Positions 36,481 through 45,233 of a stretch of 64,000 nucleotides of DNA are shown here, piece after piece; position 1 is the stretch's first letter, and each line of letters starts with the position of its first letter. Position numbers and translations under genes: made by a program. The stretch is from Alteromonas naphthalenivorans (GTDB lineage Bacteria > Pseudomonadota > Gammaproteobacteria > Enterobacterales > Alteromonadaceae), in contig NC_015554.1 of the NCBI RefSeq assembly GCF_000213655.1, forward strand, positions 2,046,001 to 2,110,000, read 5' to 3'. The notes beneath the pieces are model-generated. The model was not told the origin of the DNA. It did not search any database and saw only the letters and a list, made by a program, of their open reading frames with translations.

Positions 36481-37169
36481 TTAGATGCCCTTTGAGCAAT
36501 TCACGTAACATGACAAGATAAAAATATCTTTTCGTGCAGTTAGTTTGCCACTTGTCCAGCACCTGTTTGGCGATACCGCCGTTCATCGCTGTGCATCAAT
36601 AATTCAGGACTCATCGGACCTATTCTGGCTCATTCAGATTTTATGATTATTGCCGCCCTGTTCGCGTGTATGCGCAATATTTTCGCCCTCCGGTAATTTT
36701 TTACATGCATTAGTCAAAGAGGCATTGTGACTTATGCATAAAATCTTTTTAAACGTTTGATTCGGCTCGGATATCGGGTTCAAACCTTAAATAACCACTC
36801 CGCCGTCGCCATTTTTCTGCAATCTACAATGTAGATGCTGGTTGACCAGAGTGAATAAGCTGGGACGTTCTGGCTAGGATCATGCAACGAGCAAAATGTG
36901 CAAGAATCTCTTTAGGCGAACACACTTTATTTCAAGATTTGAAATCAAGCCTTACAAGTGGTGATAACCGTGCTGAGGTGTTATCAGCGCGCTATAAGTC
37001 TTCAATTAAGATGGGGGTCGAGGCGAAAAGCAAAGAGTTGGCTACGTGTAATTATTACAAACCGTCTAAGTAATATTTACTCCGCTTTTTTTGTAAATGC
37101 TTCAAATAATAAGTACCTAGGTGATCTGAAGTCAGGATAGAACAATAAAATGGAGATAGGTTATAAAAG
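36481..37169. other. Divergent upstream region of the oxidase operon
   Basis: About 690 bp between the fusion gene and coxB. A 63-codon open frame at 36882-37073 and an overlapping 60-codon frame were examined; neither has a convincing RBS or recognisable product and I do not call them genes. No clear operator or terminator seen. The length suggests promoters in both directions or a decayed gene. Confidence 0.6.
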
Positions 37170-38189
37170 ATGCACTTTTGGTCCAAAGTTAGTCGTAGCG
37201 CCATCTATGTAGGCATGTTGTTGCTATCAAATATACCTTTGCTGTATGCGCAAAGCCAATCTGCTATTGAACCTGCCAGTGCCCAAGCACGAGGGATCAG
37301 CTACATCTGGTGGAGTATGTTTTGGGTTGCGGTAGCGGTTTTTATTGCCGTTATGCTTATATTAGCTTGGGGCCTGTGGCGTGGAAAAGCTGACAAACCT
37401 ACTCATCTTAGTTACCTCGCCAGCCGTAATTTGGTCATCGTAGCTGGCGTAGCGGTACCTTTGATAACCGTTATATGCTTAGTGGGCGGTAGCTTATTTT
37501 TAGGCCGTACATTATCGGAAAAACCACCAGCGGACGCACTCGAAATACGTATCACCGGATGGATGTGGTGGTGGCAAATTGAATACCTTGATGAAAACTC
37601 AAACACTATTGCGACCACTGCGAACGAATTGCATGTCCCCGTCAACAAGCCCATTCAACTTTACCTAGAAAGTGGTGATGTTATCCATAGTTTCTGGGTG
37701 CCCCAATTACACGGCAAAACCGACCTTATTCCTGGGCGCACAAACTCAAGTTGGTTTGAGGTTGATGTTTCAGGCACCTTCCGCGGGCAATGTGCTGAAT
37801 TCTGTGGATTACAACATGCTCTTATGGGTTTTTTGGTGGTCTCTGAGCCTCAAGCTGAATTTGATGCCTGGTTGGCAAATCAGCAAACCCCATCAAGTGC
37901 ACCATCTACTAGTGAAACTACAGCGGGTCAACGGGTCTTCTTTGAAGCAGGTTGCCAGCATTGTCATACTATTAAAGGCACAGACGCAACGGGCACTGCA
38001 GGCCCCGATTTAACCCATCTAGCGTCTCGACAATCAATCGCTTCAGTTACTAGGCAAAACAGTAGAGCACATTTGGGTGGATGGGTCGCTGATCCTAATG
38101 GAATCAAGCCTGGCGCAAAAATGCCTATGTCTCAATTGGAGCCTGAGGAACTATCCAACCTACTGGATTACTTACAGAGCCTGAATTAA
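37170..38189 (+). CDS. coxB: Cytochrome c oxidase subunit II with fused cytochrome c (caa3-type)
   Basis: 339-residue subunit II. A signal-like N-terminus and two membrane helices precede the cupredoxin domain, which holds the binuclear CuA site: His173, Cys208, Glu210, Cys212, His216 and Met219 (GQCAEFCGLQHALM). A C-terminal cytochrome c domain follows with heme motif CQHCH (262-266) and a distal Met in AKMPM. This makes it a caa3-type oxidase that can carry its own electron donor. First gene of the cox operon. Confidence 0.96.
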   Translation: MHFWSKVSRSAIYVGMLLLSNIPLLYAQSQSAIEPASAQARGISYIWWSMFWVAVAVFIAVMLILAWGLWRGKADKPTHLSYLASRNLVIVAGVAVPLITVICLVGGSLFLGRTLSEKPPADALEIRITGWMWWWQIEYLDENSNTIATTANELHVPVNKPIQLYLESGDVIHSFWVPQLHGKTDLIPGRTNSSWFEVDVSGTFRGQCAEFCGLQHALMGFLVVSEPQAEFDAWLANQQTPSSAPSTSETTAGQRVFFEAGCQHCHTIKGTDATGTAGPDLTHLASRQSIASVTRQNSRAHLGGWVADPNGIKPGAKMPMSQLEPEELSNLLDYLQSLN

Positions 38190-38257
38190 TCACACTGAAC
38201 GACAGCAAAGAGTGCGTTAAACCGCGGTTAAAAACACTTGATAAAAAGGGATTGAGC

Positions 38258-40201
38258 TTGAAAAATCAACCACAAACTGAACAAGCTATTTTCGATGACC
38301 AAGACGGTTCTGAACCTATTTTAGATAAAACGTGGCTGTCACCTCCTGGTTTCTTTGGCTGGTTCACCCATGTAAACCAACGTCAAATTGGCTTTCGCTT
38401 TGTTGTCACATCTCTCATTTTCTTCGCCTTAGGCGGGCTTCTCGCGCTAATGATGCGATTACAGTTGGTACAGCCAGAAAACACCTTAATGGGGGCTGAG
38501 TTTTACCATCAAATAATGACTATGCATGGCACCACCATGATGTTCTTCTTTGCGGTGCCGGCCATGGAAGGGCTGGGTATCTACTTAGTGCCCTTAATGC
38601 TTGGTACTAGAGACATGTCGTTTCCCCGGCTTAATGCATTTGGTTATTACGTTTATTTGATCGCTGGTATCACATTGTATTTGGCGCTCTTTCTGGGAAT
38701 GGCACCCAATACGGGCTGGTTTAGTTACGTCCCTTTAGCGGGCATTGAGTATTCCCCAGGGCGAGGGGTGAGTTTCTGGACGACCATGATCACCTTTATC
38801 GAGATATCAGCGCTTACAGCGGCAGTTGAGTTAATTGTTACCATTTTAAAACAACGAGCGCCGGGAATGACGTTAAATCGAATGCCAATTTTCGTTTGGT
38901 CCATACTGGTTATGTCGTTCATGATTGTATTCGCTATGCCCACCGTAATGGTAGGTAGCGTATTACTGGCACTAGACCGCACATTTTCTACTCAGTTTTT
39001 TGTGGCTACGGGTGGCGGCGACCCACTGTTATGGCAACACTTATTCTGGTTTTTTGGCCACCCCGAAGTTTACATTATTGTAGTACCGGCGCTCGGTATT
39101 GTATCCACTGTCATTTCAACATTCTGTCAGCGAGAAGTGTTTGGTTATACCGCGGTTGTGCTATCGATGGTTACCATAGGTTTCGTGTCTTTTGGATTGT
39201 GGGTACACCACATGTTTACCACAGGTTTACCTCACTTAGGGCTAAGCTTTTTCACCGCAGCAAGCGCTATGATAGCGATCCCCAGCGGGGTGCAGATTTT
39301 CTGTTGGATTGCCACGCTATGGGGTTCAAAAATTCAATTTAAAACGCCCATGCTATTTATTATGGGCTTTTTTGCTGTGTTTGTTATTGGCGGTTTAACT
39401 GGGGTAATGGCCGCCTCAATTCCATTTGATATGCAAGCTCACGATAGCTATTTCGTAGTTGCTCACCTCCACTATGTTCTTATCGGTGGAGCAGTATTGC
39501 CGTTTTTTGCAGGTTTATATTACTGGTACCCTAAAATGACAGGTTCGATGCTAAATGAGCGCTTAGGACGCTGGAGTTTTTGGCTTATATTTATAGGGTT
39601 AAATCTAACCTTTTTTCCAATGCATCAACTAGGGCTTGATGGCATGCCTAGGCGGGTTTATACCTACTTACACAACATGGGCTGGGGAGAAGTTAACTTT
39701 TTCGTAACCTGTGCCGCGTTTTTAATGGCGTTCGGTTTTTTACTCACCTTTATCAATACGCTTATCAGCCCCTATCAATCTCGCGCTGCTAGCAGTAACC
39801 CCTGGAATGCAGATACCCTTGAATGGTGGGCTCAATCGCCCCCGCAAAATTACAATTTCAGGCATCTTCCTGTTATTAGCAGTCGCACACCACTTTGGCA
39901 AAAAGTGCCTTTGCAAAAAGTAACCGGGATCCGTGCTGATCGCCGCGAAATAATCATCACAACTTTGCTAGACGCAAAACCCCAGGGGGTGTGTATTATG
40001 CCCTCACCTACTTACTGGCCATTTGTTCTGGCATTAACCGTTGGGTTTGGTTTTCTAGGGTTTATGTTTAAGCCTATTTTATTTGTGGTTGGTTTCTTTC
40101 TAAGCTTTTTCGCTATTGTGGGGTGGTTGTGGCCTACAAGACCTTGGCTAGAAGAAAAAGAGCCTAAAGACGGTCATCCTGTCAGAGGTTTACAGTCATG
40201 A
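38258..40201 (+). CDS. coxA: Cytochrome c oxidase subunit I
   Basis: 647-residue heme-copper oxidase catalytic subunit with about 12 helices plus a C-terminal extension. Visible are the low-spin heme ligand in QIMTMHGTTMMFFF, the CuB/Tyr motif WFFGHPEVYIIVVP, the WVHHMFTTG pair and the heme a3/a ligands in HDSYFVVAHLHYVLIGG. The last 100 residues include PSPTYWPFVLALTVGFGFLG, resembling a fused subunit IV-like region. TTG at 38258 is preferred, with AAAAAGGG 7 bases upstream; another TTG at 38252 is too close to it. Its stop overlaps coxC by 4 bp. Confidence 0.95.
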   Translation: MKNQPQTEQAIFDDQDGSEPILDKTWLSPPGFFGWFTHVNQRQIGFRFVVTSLIFFALGGLLALMMRLQLVQPENTLMGAEFYHQIMTMHGTTMMFFFAVPAMEGLGIYLVPLMLGTRDMSFPRLNAFGYYVYLIAGITLYLALFLGMAPNTGWFSYVPLAGIEYSPGRGVSFWTTMITFIEISALTAAVELIVTILKQRAPGMTLNRMPIFVWSILVMSFMIVFAMPTVMVGSVLLALDRTFSTQFFVATGGGDPLLWQHLFWFFGHPEVYIIVVPALGIVSTVISTFCQREVFGYTAVVLSMVTIGFVSFGLWVHHMFTTGLPHLGLSFFTAASAMIAIPSGVQIFCWIATLWGSKIQFKTPMLFIMGFFAVFVIGGLTGVMAASIPFDMQAHDSYFVVAHLHYVLIGGAVLPFFAGLYYWYPKMTGSMLNERLGRWSFWLIFIGLNLTFFPMHQLGLDGMPRRVYTYLHNMGWGEVNFFVTCAAFLMAFGFLLTFINTLISPYQSRAASSNPWNADTLEWWAQSPPQNYNFRHLPVISSRTPLWQKVPLQKVTGIRADRREIIITTLLDAKPQGVCIMPSPTYWPFVLALTVGFGFLGFMFKPILFVVGFFLSFFAIVGWLWPTRPWLEEKEPKDGHPVRGLQS

Positions 40202-40281
40202 GCGAACAAATGAATAGCATGAGCGAACAAATGAATAGCATGAGCGAACAAATGAATAGCATGAGCGAACAAATGAATAGT
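40198..40281 (+). repeat. Four tandem 21-bp repeats at the start of coxC
   Basis: Four in-frame copies of ATGAGCGAACAAATGAATAG plus C (T in the last copy), at 40198, 40219, 40240 and 40261. They encode MSEQMNS four times, and each copy holds two in-frame ATG codons. Confidence 0.95.
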
Positions 40282-40875
40282 GAGCGCCCAGATAATAACT
40301 CAGATGTGGACGTATCCAACTTTTCACGGCATTTAAATGGTCATAATGCACCTATCTGGTGGGGAATTATCGGCCTAATATTAATTGAGCTTAGCGTGGT
40401 CTCAGCGTTTACCGTTACCTATCTGTATTTATATATGCAGCACCCTCAGTGGCCCCCTAATGATATTCCTGCGCCACCTTTGCTTATTCCGACCTGGTCG
40501 ATGATTTTAATGTTGCTAAGTTGCGTAACTATGTATCTAGCGGGTAAAGCTGTTGAAAAAAATCAGGCTAAGCACTTTGTTGTCTATACCTTCGCGTCGG
40601 TGGTCATGGCTTGTTCGGTGTTGTGGATACGGTGGTTGCAATTTGGCAACTTTGAAATGCGCTGGGATCAACACGTCTATGGATCTTTGCTGTGGACCAT
40701 TTCGGGTTTTCACTTTATTCATATTGTTTCTGCTGCCATCGGCCTTTTTGGTATGGCCGGCTTTTATACCAGACAACGCCAGATTGGCGTAGTAGTCGAT
40801 ACTATGTATTGGAACTTTGTCGCCTTTGCATGGCTTCCTTTTTACTTAGTACTGTATTTCTTTCCTAGGTTATAA
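40198..40875 (+). CDS. coxC: Cytochrome c oxidase subunit III
   Basis: 225-residue subunit III with about five membrane helices (for example IIGLILIELSVVSAFTVTYLYLY, MILMLLSCVTMYLAG, GLFGMAGFYTRQR, YWNFVAFAWLPFYLVLYF). It stabilises subunit I and lines an oxygen path. The N-terminus is odd: MSEQMNS is repeated four times before the family-like sequence begins near residue 28. Any of several in-frame ATGs could be used; the first overlaps the coxA stop (ATGA) and is used here. Confidence 0.9.
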   Translation: MSEQMNSMSEQMNSMSEQMNSMSEQMNSERPDNNSDVDVSNFSRHLNGHNAPIWWGIIGLILIELSVVSAFTVTYLYLYMQHPQWPPNDIPAPPLLIPTWSMILMLLSCVTMYLAGKAVEKNQAKHFVVYTFASVVMACSVLWIRWLQFGNFEMRWDQHVYGSLLWTISGFHFIHIVSAAIGLFGMAGFYTRQRQIGVVVDTMYWNFVAFAWLPFYLVLYFFPRL

Positions 40876-40878
40876 ATA

Positions 40879-41262
40879 ATGACTAAACCCGTTTCACTTA
40901 ACCGAGTTGGTTCCGGATACCTTTGGCGTTTTTGGTTCATTGCCATCGCAGCGTGGGCACTGCAACTGTTTATCTGTTACGCCCTTGTAGAATGGCACTG
41001 TGCCAGACCCAGCACTTTTTCTGAGCAAACATTACAGCGGATTGTAGGTATTGTTACCGCTGTATGCTTTGTCGCGGCACTCGTAAACCTGCGTTACGCG
41101 TTTCGCTATTATCGACAACTCAAGAAACAAAAAAGCAGCCACTCGCGGGAAATATTCATGTCCTCGGGTGCCTGCATAATGAGCGGGTTTTTAGCCGCAG
41201 TGATTTTGATGCAAGGTTGGCCAACCTTACTTCTAGCCGCCTGTAGCAGTGCGGGAGGATAA
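40879..41262 (+). CDS. Small membrane protein of the cox operon
   Basis: 127-residue protein with three hydrophobic segments (FWFIAIAAWALQLFICYALVEW, VGIVTAVCFVAALVNLRYA, SGFLAAVILMQGWPTLLLAAC) and a basic loop. It begins 3 bp after coxC and ends 6 bp before ctaG, so it clearly belongs to the operon. I do not recognise a family. It could be an accessory or assembly subunit of the oxidase, which is inference from position only. Confidence 0.7.
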   Translation: MTKPVSLNRVGSGYLWRFWFIAIAAWALQLFICYALVEWHCARPSTFSEQTLQRIVGIVTAVCFVAALVNLRYAFRYYRQLKKQKSSHSREIFMSSGACIMSGFLAAVILMQGWPTLLLAACSSAGG

Positions 41263-41268
41263 CAAAGC

Positions 41269-42219
41269 ATGCTAATTCGCACATTAAGTTTATTGGTAGC
41301 CCTATTGCCCTTTAGCAGTTTTGCGCATGTGGTTAATGTACCTCTATCATCACAATATAGCTTTCTATCCATAGATCCGGTTTCAGCACTATTGTTGCTG
41401 ATTATCGCTATCTGCTATTTTCGAGGCAGTCGAAAAATCAGTAAGCGAGTAGAATCGAAGCAAAAGCAATATCGCCGACAAATGCGTTGGTTTTGGTCAG
41501 GTTGGTTAACCCTGGTGATCGCTTTAATTTCGCCGATTGATTCTATCGGGGAGAAACTATTTTCAGTACACATGGTGCAGCACGAGATGTTGATGATGAT
41601 AGCCGCACCTTTGCTAGTGTTATCTCGACCAGAACAAACCATTTTGCTTGGTGGGCGAGGTTTTCTAACCCCTATCGTGCACAGCTTTACCGGTCGTTCA
41701 CCGCGTATGCTACGGTTTTACCGTCAATTAGCTACCCCCCTCTGGGGCTGGCTAATACACTTTTTCGGCCTTTGGCTATGGCATTTACCTTTTCTGTTAA
41801 ATGCCAGTTTAACCAGTTCTTGGGTGCATAGCTTACAGCATGCCACATTTTTACTCATCGCTTGGTTATTCTGGTATTCAATTTTCCGTCTCGATAAATC
41901 TAATTCGATGTCAGCAGTTATCTCGTTATTCACCACCGGTATTCATGCGAGTCTGTTAGGCGCCTTGCTGACATTCTCACCTAGCATCTGGTACAGCCCT
42001 TACGCGCACACTACACAGCAATGGGGGCTTAGTCCTATTGAAGACCAACAGTTAGGAGGACTCATTATGTGGATGCCTGCAGGAATTGTTTTCATCCTAG
42101 CGGCCCTAGTGACCTTGGCGCGGTTATTGCGTTCTACGAATGATAGTGATGGTCGCATTGGTAGCACCGCCGATATTGACGAGAAAGAAGCGGTCGAAAC
42201 CCATCAAAGCAGTAAATAA
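41269..42219 (+). CDS. ctaG: caa3-type cytochrome oxidase assembly factor CtaG
   Basis: 316-residue integral membrane protein of the caa3_CtaG family, required in Bacillus for CuB maturation of caa3 oxidase and unrelated to Cox11. Conserved elements include SPIDSIGEKLFSVHMVQHEMLMMIAAPLLV, GLWLWHLPFLLNASLTSS, WVHSLQHATFLLIAWLFWY and DQQLGGLIMWMPAGIVF, with several membrane histidines as possible metal ligands. Its position within the coxBAC operon agrees. Confidence 0.92.
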   Translation: MLIRTLSLLVALLPFSSFAHVVNVPLSSQYSFLSIDPVSALLLLIIAICYFRGSRKISKRVESKQKQYRRQMRWFWSGWLTLVIALISPIDSIGEKLFSVHMVQHEMLMMIAAPLLVLSRPEQTILLGGRGFLTPIVHSFTGRSPRMLRFYRQLATPLWGWLIHFFGLWLWHLPFLLNASLTSSWVHSLQHATFLLIAWLFWYSIFRLDKSNSMSAVISLFTTGIHASLLGALLTFSPSIWYSPYAHTTQQWGLSPIEDQQLGGLIMWMPAGIVFILAALVTLARLLRSTNDSDGRIGSTADIDEKEAVETHQSSK

Positions 42220-42231
42220 GGGAGTAGTGAA

Positions 42232-42645
42232 TTGCAAAAGTTAAACGTGTCCACTTGTGTTTTGACCACTTTTTCGAGTTTACGTCTCGCGTTTTCTAGC
42301 TCCTTACGTGCTGCGATAGTTATTACATTCGGTATTTGGGCTTTCCCCATCAGTGCGCAGTCCATCGATGCGCAGCTAGAGCAAGGCAAAACTCTTATGA
42401 TCACCAAAGGCTGTAGCAGCTGCCACCAATTAACTAAATTGCCTGCCGCCAAGGGATTAGTAGGGCCGCCGTTAGACAAAATGGCCTCGCAAAGTTATAT
42501 AGCTGGTGTACTACCAAATTCCCGCGAGAATTTGACGAAATTTCTGCTCGATCCCAAAAAGTTTCACAGTGATACTGCCATGCCTACGCCCGATATTTCT
42601 GAACAAGAAGCTCGTCACATCACGGATTATTTGTTCAAAGAGTGA
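42232..42645 (+). CDS. Monoheme cytochrome c
   Basis: 137-residue c-type cytochrome. An N-terminal signal or anchor (AIVITFGIWAFPISAQ) leads to a single heme motif CSSCH near residue 61 and a distal Met in AMPTP. TTG start at 42232 with GGAG 7 bases upstream. Its C-terminal half closely resembles that of the next gene: GPPLDKM...IAGVLPNSRENL here and GPPLNNM...IAGTLPTTRENL there. Probably an electron donor to the caa3 oxidase. Confidence 0.85.
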   Translation: MQKLNVSTCVLTTFSSLRLAFSSSLRAAIVITFGIWAFPISAQSIDAQLEQGKTLMITKGCSSCHQLTKLPAAKGLVGPPLDKMASQSYIAGVLPNSRENLTKFLLDPKKFHSDTAMPTPDISEQEARHITDYLFKE

Positions 42646-42654
42646 TTTTTAACC

Positions 42655-43557
42655 ATGACTAAAACGATTAATATTAAGCTCAACAAGCGATTTTATTCAT
42701 TAGCAGGCGTTGTACTGGCGCTCATAGCTGCTGTGATATTTAGTTTGGTTTATTTTGGCGTGTACAACGTTTCCGCGCTGACCGGACACACGACACCGGT
42801 TTATAAGTTTCTAGAACATGCACGTATTCAAGCGGTAGATGCCCGGGTAGACGAGCAAGTTCCAGATTTAACCCTGTTTGACTGGCAAAGGTCTGGCTTG
42901 AAAAACTACCAGCGACATTGTATTGCATGCCATGGCGCACCCGGTGTTGCACCCGAGCCGTTTTCGCTTGGCATGATGCCACCACCAAGTGCTATTGTAC
43001 GCGTGGCTGGCCAGCGTTCACCCGCTGAATTATATTGGGTGATAGAAAATGGCATAAAAATGTCGGGTATGCCAGCTTGGAAATATCGTTTAACCCAAGA
43101 GGAATTATGGGAATTGGTCGCCCTGGTTAAGGTGTTGCCCACATTGTCAAAAGCTGAATATGCCCAATTGGCAGACCATAACTTCGCTATTGAGGGTGTC
43201 GAGAGTGTACTTGCCAACCAGCAAGACGAAACGGCTATTATGCAGTCTAGCTTAGCAGAGCCTCGTGCTACACAAGCACTTTCTGGGCAAGTTGCAATGC
43301 AACAATACAACTGCTCTAGTTGCCATGTTATCGATGGTATTGCATCTGCAAGCTATCATGTTGGTCCCCCCTTAAATAATATGGTAAATAGACGATTTAT
43401 TGCCGGTACCTTGCCAACCACGCGAGAAAATCTGATCCAGTGGATTATGGACCCACCACATTTTAAGCCTCAGAGCCTAATGCCCAACCTAAGGGTTAAG
43501 CGGAACCACGCTGAAGCCATGGTTGATTACTTGTATGAAATCGCTGATGAAAAATAG
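42655..43557 (+). CDS. Membrane-anchored diheme cytochrome c
   Basis: 300-residue protein with one N-terminal membrane helix (SLAGVVLALIAAVIFSLVYFG) and two c-heme domains: CIACH near residue 90 and CSSCH near residue 221. The first domain has a Met in KMSGMPAW; the second resembles the preceding monoheme protein. Ten bp downstream of that gene and last in the cox operon, it probably feeds electrons to the oxidase. The TTG-like upstream region gives no better start than the ATG at 42655. Confidence 0.88.
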   Translation: MTKTINIKLNKRFYSLAGVVLALIAAVIFSLVYFGVYNVSALTGHTTPVYKFLEHARIQAVDARVDEQVPDLTLFDWQRSGLKNYQRHCIACHGAPGVAPEPFSLGMMPPPSAIVRVAGQRSPAELYWVIENGIKMSGMPAWKYRLTQEELWELVALVKVLPTLSKAEYAQLADHNFAIEGVESVLANQQDETAIMQSSLAEPRATQALSGQVAMQQYNCSSCHVIDGIASASYHVGPPLNNMVNRRFIAGTLPTTRENLIQWIMDPPHFKPQSLMPNLRVKRNHAEAMVDYLYEIADEK

Positions 43558-43831
43558 TCGCTTTATATACTACTCAAACTATGCGCTAGACATACATAGT
43601 ATTAGTGAATAGTATCAAGGTATCTATTTGAATTTTTATGCTATTTAGTGCCTGTCATTCAGGTTATTAACCTTTGTGCACGATAAAATTCTTTTACGTT
43701 ATTCGGGCGGTTTTCCCTACCCAACACTTTCGTTAAGTGACACCGTGTCTGAAGAATCCAATACAGGTTGATACTTGTCTAACAATACCAATCTAGCTAG
43801 CATAAATGTTGAATGTTAAGGAATGCATGCA

Positions 43832-45175
43832 GTGACAGTACAAAGATGGGAACAGGAATTACACGCTCGCCGCTTGCCGCGAAGTGTTTCACGAGACGGC
43901 GACCATCGTAACCCTTACCAGCGGGATAAAGCGCGTGTACTGCACAGTGCCGCGTTTAGACGCTTACAAGCCAAAACCCAAGTATTGGGGGTTGGACTAA
44001 GTGACTTTTATCGCACTCGCCTTACCCATTCTTTAGAAGCCGCGCAAATAGGTACCGGTATTACTGCGCAGTTATGCGGTAAGTTTCCAGATATTGCCAG
44101 TAAATTGGCCCTTGATGCTACGCTTATTGAAACCCTATGCTTAGCCCATGATATTGGCCATCCGCCTTTCGGTCACGGTGGTGAGATAGCCCTTCATTAT
44201 ATGATGCATGAACATGGCGGCTTTGAAGGCAACGGCCAGACCTTTCGCATTGTTACTCAGTTAGAGCCTTACACTGCAGAACACGGCATGAACTTGTGCC
44301 GCCGAAGCGTTTTGGGCCTTGTGAAATACCCTAATTATATTGATGCGTTAACAGCGCCAGGTGTTAACAGTGCGCGCCCCGCTTCTTTACGCCAAGTAAA
44401 AGCCAGCCAATGGCACCCGCCTAAAGGCTTGTTTCGCTGCGACGAACCTTTGTTCGATTGGTTGCTAGCGCCTTTTAGCACTTCTGACAAAGACAAGCTC
44501 ATGTCATTCAACCAGTTTGATAACAAGCACAGCAAAACTCGCTTTAAGTCTTTTGATTGCTCGATTATGGAGCTTGCCGATGATATAGCTTATGGCATAC
44601 ACGATTTAGAAGACGCAATTGTCATGGACATGGTGAACCGGCAAGACTTCATTAGCGATGTTACCCTCCCGCTTAAGTCACTAGAGATAAAATGGTTGTC
44701 AGATAATATTGATGAACTGACCGATAAGCTTTTCAGCAAAGCCCATCACGAGCGCAAAAACGCTATTGGTGCTTTGGTAAACAGTTTCATTACCGCCATA
44801 GAAATAGCGGATGTAGAAGGCTTTGAGCATCCGCTGCTTGCCTATAACGCTAAGATGCCAACCGACTTTGAAAATGGTTTAGAACTGTTCAAGCGCTTTG
44901 TTTATAACAAAGTGATTCGCCGCCCTGATGTACAGCAGCTTGAATATAAAGGCCAAATGGTAGTGATGGAGCTACTAGAAGCCTTCAGCTCTGATCCCGA
45001 ACGCTTATTACCCGAAAATACCCAAGAGCGTTGGTTGAAAGCGTGCGAACAAAATAACGGCATGCGCGTGCTCGCAGACTACATCTCTGGTATGACCGAT
45101 GAATTTGCCTCACGCTTGTATGGCACACTCTTTTCTCCTCGACAAGGTGGCATTCAAGATAACTTTCACGGTTAG
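43832..45175 (+). CDS. dGTPase-family HD triphosphohydrolase
   Basis: 447-residue HD-domain protein of the deoxyguanosinetriphosphate triphosphohydrolase family, which cuts dNTPs to nucleoside and tripolyphosphate. Metal-site landmarks are RTRLTHSLEAAQIG, CLAHDIGHPPFGHGGE (HD dyad) and MELADDIAYGIHDLEDA. The N-terminal DGDHRNPYQRDKARVLHSAAFRRL is typical. GTG at 43832 is chosen because AAGGA (43818-43822) is 9 bases upstream; the ATG at 43823 abuts it and would add three residues. Enzymes of this size in Shewanella have been linked to phage defence through dGTP depletion; whether this one acts so is unknown. Confidence 0.9.
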   Translation: MTVQRWEQELHARRLPRSVSRDGDHRNPYQRDKARVLHSAAFRRLQAKTQVLGVGLSDFYRTRLTHSLEAAQIGTGITAQLCGKFPDIASKLALDATLIETLCLAHDIGHPPFGHGGEIALHYMMHEHGGFEGNGQTFRIVTQLEPYTAEHGMNLCRRSVLGLVKYPNYIDALTAPGVNSARPASLRQVKASQWHPPKGLFRCDEPLFDWLLAPFSTSDKDKLMSFNQFDNKHSKTRFKSFDCSIMELADDIAYGIHDLEDAIVMDMVNRQDFISDVTLPLKSLEIKWLSDNIDELTDKLFSKAHHERKNAIGALVNSFITAIEIADVEGFEHPLLAYNAKMPTDFENGLELFKRFVYNKVIRRPDVQQLEYKGQMVVMELLEAFSSDPERLLPENTQERWLKACEQNNGMRVLADYISGMTDEFASRLYGTLFSPRQGGIQDNFHG

Positions 45176-45233
45176 CGCTGAGTGTGAAAAAGGTTGAGTG
45201 TGGAGAAAGGTTAGTAAGTTGCGTAAACCAGGG

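Noticed and set aside
36882..37140. Two overlapping short frames upstream of coxB
   Set aside because: About 60 codons each with no recognisable product, no clear RBS and mutual overlap. Treated as non-coding.
40198..40281. Possible CRISPR-like repeats
   Set aside because: Units are directly adjacent with no spacers and lie in coding sequence; they are a simple tandem repeat.
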